A stretch of DNA of 64,000 nucleotides from Olsenella sp. kh2p3 (GTDB taxonomy: Bacteria; Actinomycetota; Coriobacteriia; Coriobacteriales; Atopobiaceae). Below the pieces are notes generated by a model. It was given only the letters and a program-made list of their open reading frames with translations, had not been told where the DNA came from and made no database searches. Position 1 is the stretch's first letter; every line of letters begins with the position of its first letter. The stretch is from positions 310,001 through 374,000 of the forward strand of contig FPKD01000001.1 of assembly GCA_900119625.1 (NCBI GenBank). The letters run 5' to 3'. Both the position numbers and the translations under genes were made by a program. Below, piece by piece: positions 59,942-64,000 of the stretch.

Positions 59942-61120
59942 ATGAACTCGCTTGAACTCAAGTACGGCTGCAATCCCAACCAGAAGCCCGCACGCATCTT
60001 CATGGCGGATGGCTCCGAGCTGCCTGTGGCGGTGCTCTCCGGCACGCCGGGCTACATCAACTTCCTCGACGCGCTCAACTCCTGGCAGCTCGTGCGCGAG
60101 CTTCGCGAGGCAACCGGCATGCCTGCGGCAGCGTCATTCAAGCACGTCTCACCTGCCGGCGCCGCGGTGGGAACGCCTCTTTCCGAGGAGGACAAGAGGG
60201 CCTTCTTCGTGGACGATGAGGGTGAGCTCACACCCATTGCCTGCGCCTACATCCGTGCGCGCGGCGCAGACCGCATGAGCTCCTTTGGCGACTGGGCGGC
60301 CCTCTCGGACACCTGCGACGAGCGCACCGCCCTCTACCTCAAGCACGAGGTCTCGGACGGCATCATCGCGCCGGGCTACACGCCGGAGGCGCTCGAGATC
60401 CTGCGCTCCAAGAAGCACGGCAGGTACAACGTGGTCCAGATCGACCCCAACTACGTCTGCCCCGCCGTCGAGCATAAGGACGTCTTTGGCGTCACCTTCG
60501 AACAGGGACACAACTTCTCGAGGGTCGACCGCGACCTTCTCGGCAACGTGGTGACCAAGAACAAGGACATCCCCGAGACCGCCAAGATCGACATGATCGT
60601 GAGCCTCATCACCCTCAAGTACACTCAGTCGAACTCCGTGTGCTACGTGAAGGACGGCCAGGCCATCGGTGTGGGCGCCGGGCAGCAGAGCCGCATCCAC
60701 TGCACGCGCCTTGCGGGCAGCAAGGCCGACGCCTGGTGGCTGCGTCGTCATCCCAAGGTGCTCGGCCTGCGCTTTGTTGACGGCATCCATCGCCCGGACC
60801 GCGACAATGCCATCGACCTCTACATCTCGGACGAGCGCGACGAAGTCCTGGCCGACGGTGCCTGGCAGCGCATCTTTGCCGAGAAGCCCGAGGTGCTTGA
60901 CGCAGACGAGAAGCGCGAGTGGCTGGCACAGCAGACGGGCGTGACACTGGGCTCCGATGCGTTCTTCCCCTTTGGCGACAACATCGAGCGCGCGCACCGC
61001 TCCGGCGTGACCTATGTGGCCGAGCCGGGCGGCTCCATCCGCGACGACAACGTAATTGAGGTCGCCGACCGCTACGGCATAGCCATGTGCTTCACGGGCC
61101 TGAGGCTGTTCCACCACTAG
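59942..61120 (+). CDS. Stand-alone AICAR transformylase (PurH C-terminal half)
   Basis: A 392-residue protein equal to the transformylase part of PurH. LKYGCNPNQKPARIF at the start, FKHVSPAGAAVG with the catalytic Lys-His, and VGAGQQSRIHCTRLAGSKAD are hallmarks. It formylates AICAR (ZMP) to FAICAR for the PurO-type enzyme just upstream. ATG 59942 follows GGAAAGGAAA. Its 3' end overlaps the convergent acetyltransferase gene by 29 bases. Confidence 0.9.
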   Translation: MNSLELKYGCNPNQKPARIFMADGSELPVAVLSGTPGYINFLDALNSWQLVRELREATGMPAAASFKHVSPAGAAVGTPLSEEDKRAFFVDDEGELTPIACAYIRARGADRMSSFGDWAALSDTCDERTALYLKHEVSDGIIAPGYTPEALEILRSKKHGRYNVVQIDPNYVCPAVEHKDVFGVTFEQGHNFSRVDRDLLGNVVTKNKDIPETAKIDMIVSLITLKYTQSNSVCYVKDGQAIGVGAGQQSRIHCTRLAGSKADAWWLRRHPKVLGLRFVDGIHRPDRDNAIDLYISDERDEVLADGAWQRIFAEKPEVLDADEKREWLAQQTGVTLGSDAFFPFGDNIERAHRSGVTYVAEPGGSIRDDNVIEVADRYGIAMCFTGLRLFHH

Positions 61121-61679
61121 GGAGAAGCTCAAGCTCCCACATGCGGCACCCGTCTACCTCGCCGCCCTGCCAGGTACCTTCGGCAGGGCGGCGAGGTTTC
61201 ATTCCCACATGGGCAAGCACGCACTCGCTCGCCACGTTGCGCACGTCAACCGTGGCGGTAAGGCGCGCAAGGCCCAGCGTGCGAGCAAGATCAACCACGG
61301 TCTGGCACATCTCGGTGGCGATGCCCCTCCCCCACCAGCGTGGGTCGACCGTGTAGCCCAGCTCGCACGAGCCGTCGGACGTCTCGACAAAGACCATGCC
61401 CACAAGTTCTTCGGTGTCCTTGAGGCATGCGGCAAACTTGAGGTCAAGCGGGAGGCCGTCGGGTCCTGTCTGCCCCGCATCTGCCTGCGCATATGCCGGG
61501 AGGAAGAAGCGCTCCAGCTGGCTTCTTGCGTCTTCCTCGGACATCATTGGCCCGAAGGGCAGGTACCGCGTGACCTCCTCACTGGAGTTAATACGGTAGA
61601 TGGCGGGCACATCCGCAAGCGTGTAGCGGCGCAGCGAGAGCCGCTCCGTCTCAAGGGGTAGACGCTCAATCACGCGCAT
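61092..61679 (-). CDS. GNAT N-acetyltransferase (RimJ-like)
   Basis: A 195-residue acetyltransferase: LETERLSLRRYTLADVPAIYRINSSEEVTRYLPFGP is the RimJ/RimL-type start, and LGYTVDPRWWGRGIATEMCQTVVDLA the acetyl-CoA loop. ATG 61679 follows GGGAGG; the longer frame reads through GGGATCCGC repeats (MPRIPRIPRIP) and is rejected. Its last codons encode the terminator hairpin of the facing gene. Target unknown. Confidence 0.82.
   Translation of the reverse strand: MRVIERLPLETERLSLRRYTLADVPAIYRINSSEEVTRYLPFGPMMSEEDARSQLERFFLPAYAQADAGQTGPDGLPLDLKFAACLKDTEELVGMVFVETSDGSCELGYTVDPRWWGRGIATEMCQTVVDLARTLGLARLTATVDVRNVASECVLAHVGMKPRRPAEGTWQGGEVDGCRMWELELLPSGGTASGP
61157..61200 (+). terminator. Terminator of the transformylase gene inside the GNAT coding sequence
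   Basis: CCTCGCCGCCCTGCC pairs with GGCAGGGCGGCGAGG (15 perfect bp, 10-base loop), followed by TTTC. Confidence 0.8.
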
Positions 61680-61733
61680 GCCGATGACCTCCCAATCCAT
61701 ATGCCAGAGCCCTAGTATCGCATGGGGGACGCG

Positions 61734-61874
61734 AGGGATCCGCGGGATCCGCGGGATTCGCGGCACTCCAGCGATAACGCGAGATCTCGCCGTTTAAGAG
61801 GGGTTAAACGTTCGGGATTCGCGGCATCCCAGCGATGACGCGGGATTTCGCCGTTTAAGACGGCCTAAACGTTC
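61734..61874. repeat. Short nonamer repeats plus a 61-bp tandem duplication
   Basis: GGGATCCGC occurs twice and GGGATTCGC once in a row (61735-61761). The last begins a 61-bp unit (61753-61813) repeated at 61814-61874 with about 8 differences. Each unit contains CCGTTTAAGA and TAAACGTTC, an inverted pair. The 390-base gap 61680-62066 has no other feature I can support. Confidence 0.8.
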
Positions 61875-62066
61875 GGAAATTTCCTAACCGGCGAAATAGC
61901 GCGTCATGGATGCCGTTGCCTACTGCCAATCGCTGTCCTAGACACCCTCGTTCTTCATCGGAATCTGAGAACGGCTGCTCTCGTGACCTGCGGAAATGTT
62001 GGGCCAACTTCTCAAAAACTGCTAAAGAACGGAGGAGAGGAACTCGACCCCGCTGCCAGTCGCTGG

Positions 62067-62555
62067 TCACACGTGCGTGTAGGCCAGGCGCTCGTCGCCG
62101 TCGCGGCCAAGCTTGATGACGCCGCAGTACGAGAACCCCCTGCTGGCGAGAAGGCCCTGCATGGGCTTGTTGTCGCGATGCGTGTCCACACGAAGGTTGC
62201 GTCCGTTCCTCAACGCCCAGTCGAGCATGGCGCCGCCAACACCCTGTCCCTGGCGCAGGACGGCAAAGCGGTGCACCAGGTCATAGGGCTCGTCATTTGG
62301 CCAGGATCCCTCGTAGATGCGCGCGTAGTCGGGCTCCGGGCCAGGAAGGAACGCAAAGCAGCCGAGAACGTCATCGCACTCGTCCACACAGGCGCGCAGG
62401 ACGCCCGTAGCGATGTCCTGCTCCACCAGCTCGCGCGGTGGAAAGCTATCACCCCATTGGTTGGGGTTGCCAGCCTCTCGCATGAACGCGCGTGCGCTCC
62501 TGTAGACCGCAAGAACGTCCTCAAGGTCCGTCGGCGTTGCTGGACGTATGTGCAT
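62067..62555 (-). CDS. GNAT N-acetyltransferase
   Basis: A 162-residue GNAT protein: MHIRPATPTDLEDVLAVYRSARAFM, then the acetyl-CoA loop FAVLRQGQGVGGAMLDWAL and DTHRDNKPMQGLLASRGFSYCGVI. ATG 62555 follows GGGGAG. Substrate unknown; single-gene unit. Confidence 0.85.
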   Translation of the reverse strand: MHIRPATPTDLEDVLAVYRSARAFMREAGNPNQWGDSFPPRELVEQDIATGVLRACVDECDDVLGCFAFLPGPEPDYARIYEGSWPNDEPYDLVHRFAVLRQGQGVGGAMLDWALRNGRNLRVDTHRDNKPMQGLLASRGFSYCGVIKLGRDGDERLAYTHV

Positions 62556-62610
62556 GGTCGCTCCCCAGGCATAGGCATTTGCTGCAAGCTATTGTAGCCG
62601 TGGGGCCTAT

Positions 62611-62639
62611 GAGACAAAGGGACTGTCCCTTTGTCTCAT
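62611..62639. repeat. 29-bp palindromic repeat, copy 4
   Basis: TGAGACAAAGGGA-CTG-TCCCTTTGTCTCA, followed by an extra CTTTGTCTCAT at 62642, as in copy 1. It lies between the XdhC-family gene stop and the GNAT start. Confidence 0.85.
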
Positions 62640-62658
62640 TGCTTTGTCTCATTGCCCC

Positions 62659-63687
62659 CTAGTGCTGGTGCGGCCTCTCGGAAACGGGGCGCAGCTCCGC
62701 GCGGCAGCGGATCATCTCCGCCGCAATCGAGATGGCGATCTCGGGGGGCGTCACCGCGAGGATGGGGTCACCAATGGGCAGGCGGATGCCCTCGTCGACC
62801 CACGTGGGATCAACGCCGCGCTCCTTCAGAGTCTTGCGGGCAAGGGCCGCCTTACCCCTACTGCCAATGCAGCCCACATAGGCGGGGTGCACGCGCGCAA
62901 CCTGCTCGAGCACGTCGATGTCCCAGGCGTGCCCGTGCGTGGTCACCACCGCGTAGTCACGCGAGGTCACCTGCACCTTCTCGGAGAGCTTCGTGAAGTC
63001 GCCGAGCACTACGCGCTCTGCCGCCGGGAAGTCGCCTGAGACTGCGACGCCCTCCCGGTCGTCGAAGACCACAACGCGAAAGCCCACGCTCGCGAGCACC
63101 GGCGTGAGGGCGCGTCCAACGTGGCCGCCACCAAAGATGTAGGCGATGGGGTCCGGACCGGCCGGCTCGGCGTAGGTCTTGGCCTCCTCGTCCCAGAGGG
63201 TCGTCTCTGTGGCGGCGCGCGGGTCTCCCTGTGGCAGCTCGTCGAGGTAGGAAAGCCCAACGGTGACGGACGCGGGGTCCGCCCAGTTCTCTGTAATCAC
63301 GAAGGGCCTGTCGGAGCGCAGGTGCTCCAGAAGCCCGCCCAGCACGTCCTTGGCGAACGCAGGCTCCCACAGATTCACGCCCACCAGGGCGTCGCCGCCG
63401 CAGGCCATGGCGGTCTTGGCGTGCGTCATCCACTCCAGCTGGTTGGGCTCCTCGCCTGCCAGCACGCGCTGGCACCTCTCCTGCATCTGCTGCTCGATGC
63501 GGCCACCGCCGATGGTGCCAAGCCAGGTTCCATCGGCGAGAAGCGCCATGCGCGCGCTCGCGCCACGCGGCATGGAGCCACGCGTGGCGAGGATGCTCGC
63601 GAGGGCGAACGCGCGCCCCTCCTTGGCCTCCCTCAAGAGGCGCCCCACAAACGCGATGTCACGCAGGGTCTCATGCGAGTCTGTCAT
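62659..63687 (-). CDS. XdhC/CoxI-family molybdenum-hydroxylase maturation protein
   Basis: A 342-residue protein: an N-terminal XdhC domain (ALASILATRGSMPRGASARMALLADGTWLGTIGGGRIEQ) and a C-terminal Rossmann domain (AYIFGGGHVGRALTPVLASVGFRVVVFDDRE; GCIGSRGKAALARKTL). XdhC proteins protect and deliver modified molybdenum cofactor to hydroxylases such as xanthine dehydrogenase. It lies next to selD, which points to selenium-dependent molybdenum hydroxylases. No hydroxylase gene is in the window. Confidence 0.85.
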   Translation of the reverse strand: MTDSHETLRDIAFVGRLLREAKEGRAFALASILATRGSMPRGASARMALLADGTWLGTIGGGRIEQQMQERCQRVLAGEEPNQLEWMTHAKTAMACGGDALVGVNLWEPAFAKDVLGGLLEHLRSDRPFVITENWADPASVTVGLSYLDELPQGDPRAATETTLWDEEAKTYAEPAGPDPIAYIFGGGHVGRALTPVLASVGFRVVVFDDREGVAVSGDFPAAERVVLGDFTKLSEKVQVTSRDYAVVTTHGHAWDIDVLEQVARVHPAYVGCIGSRGKAALARKTLKERGVDPTWVDEGIRLPIGDPILAVTPPEIAISIAAEMIRCRAELRPVSERPHQH

Positions 63688-63738
63688 AGGGTTCTACCTG
63701 CCATTCGTTTGAATTCTCATGAGATGTCCCCGACGCTT

Positions 63739-64000
63739 CTACCCAGCGTAACTCAGCCGGATGCGCGGGCCGCCGTCATAGGCCTCCACACGGCCCATCA
63801 CGCGCGCGTCCGGAACGCGCCCGTCAGCGAGAAGGTCCGCAAGCAGCGAGTCCGCATCGTCCGCCGCAACGGAGACCAGAAGGCCACCCGAGGTCTCCGG
63901 GCAGAAGAGGAGGTCCGCAAGGTCCTGCGGCACGCCCGCCGCATCCACGGATGCCTCGGCAAAGTGGCGGTTGCGATACATTCCCGCAGGCAGGATGCCC
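63739..64000 (-). CDS. selD: Selenide, water dikinase, C-terminal end (partial)
   Basis: About 87 residues are visible, running off the right edge; the frame is open there (GILPAGMYRNRHFAEAS). LLFCPETSGGLLVSVAADDADSLLADL is the conserved C-terminal part of SelD, which makes selenophosphate. Only 51 bases separate its stop from the XdhC-family start, so the two are likely one operon. Confidence 0.85.
   Translation of the reverse strand, partial: GILPAGMYRNRHFAEASVDAAGVPQDLADLLFCPETSGGLLVSVAADDADSLLADLLADGRVPDARVMGRVEAYDGGPRIRLSYAG

Noticed and set aside
61855..62070. 71-residue minus-strand ORF between the two GNAT genes
   Set aside because: Its 3' end reads into the 61-bp tandem repeat and no ribosome binding site or motif was seen.

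Overview
The window reads as a high-GC, gene-dense chromosome segment of a strictly anaerobic, sugar-fermenting actinobacterium. My best inference is class Coriobacteriia, close to Olsenella/Atopobium. The supporting traits are a class III (oxygen-sensitive) ribonucleotide reductase, an archerase-type 2-hydroxyacyl-CoA dehydratase-like pair, many small intergenic repeat families, PTS sugar uptake, and frequent GTG/TTG starts with strong purine-rich ribosome binding sites. No rRNA or tRNA genes were seen. The taxonomic call is inference from composition and gene content, not from a database match.

Left part (1-13 kb). An EutH-type permease is cut by the left edge. It is followed by a lipase/glycerol kinase operon. 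On the minus strand lie metF, a stand-alone methionine synthase activation protein and a MetH lacking that domain, together a split MetH. Then come a Cof-type HAD phosphatase, an unexplained structured intergenic stretch, an orphan prepilin peptidase, a cation efflux transporter with a PTH2 peptidyl-tRNA hydrolase, and a small tail-anchored protein. cysK-cysE (12.6-14.2 kb) make cysteine.

Carbohydrate region (14.4-25.5 kb). A minus-strand operon encodes a class II aldolase, a metallophosphoesterase and an MFS/GPH symporter. A divergent LacI regulator precedes a sucrose PTS permease (scrA) and sucrose-6-phosphate hydrolase (scrB); shared operator-like boxes lie around lacI and scrA. A domain-permuted GH3 lipoprotein follows.

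Middle (25.7-38.7 kb). corA-asnS, a free-methionine-sulfoxide reductase, pyrE, a TetR/membrane-protein pair and ferritin. Then a HAD protein behind four tandem 19-bp repeats, and an overlapping operon: a metal-site-degenerate AcpS homologue, an Old Yellow Enzyme, a small acidic protein and a Ski2-like helicase. A universal stress protein and a PcsB-like secreted protein follow.

The most unusual area is 40.1-41.9 kb. A lower-GC gene with a DUF559/Vsr-like nuclease C-terminus is bracketed by 108-bp direct repeats, each an inverted pair of a 22-bp motif; seven motif copies lie nearby. Next come a DMT exporter, an M16C protease, the dehydratase-like protein and its fused activase, a nitroreductase and an aminotransferase.

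Right part (51.5-64 kb). nrdD, preceded by NrdR-like boxes, is separated from nrdG by a toxin-antitoxin module. Then a DUF4143 ATPase behind twin palindromes and an ABC exporter. A ZTP riboswitch sits ahead of a PurO-type IMP cyclohydrolase, and a stand-alone AICAR transformylase follows, so PurH function is split. Two GNAT acetyltransferases, an XdhC-family protein and a partial selD end the window. Two or three long hairpins here share a conserved loop but have unrelated arms.
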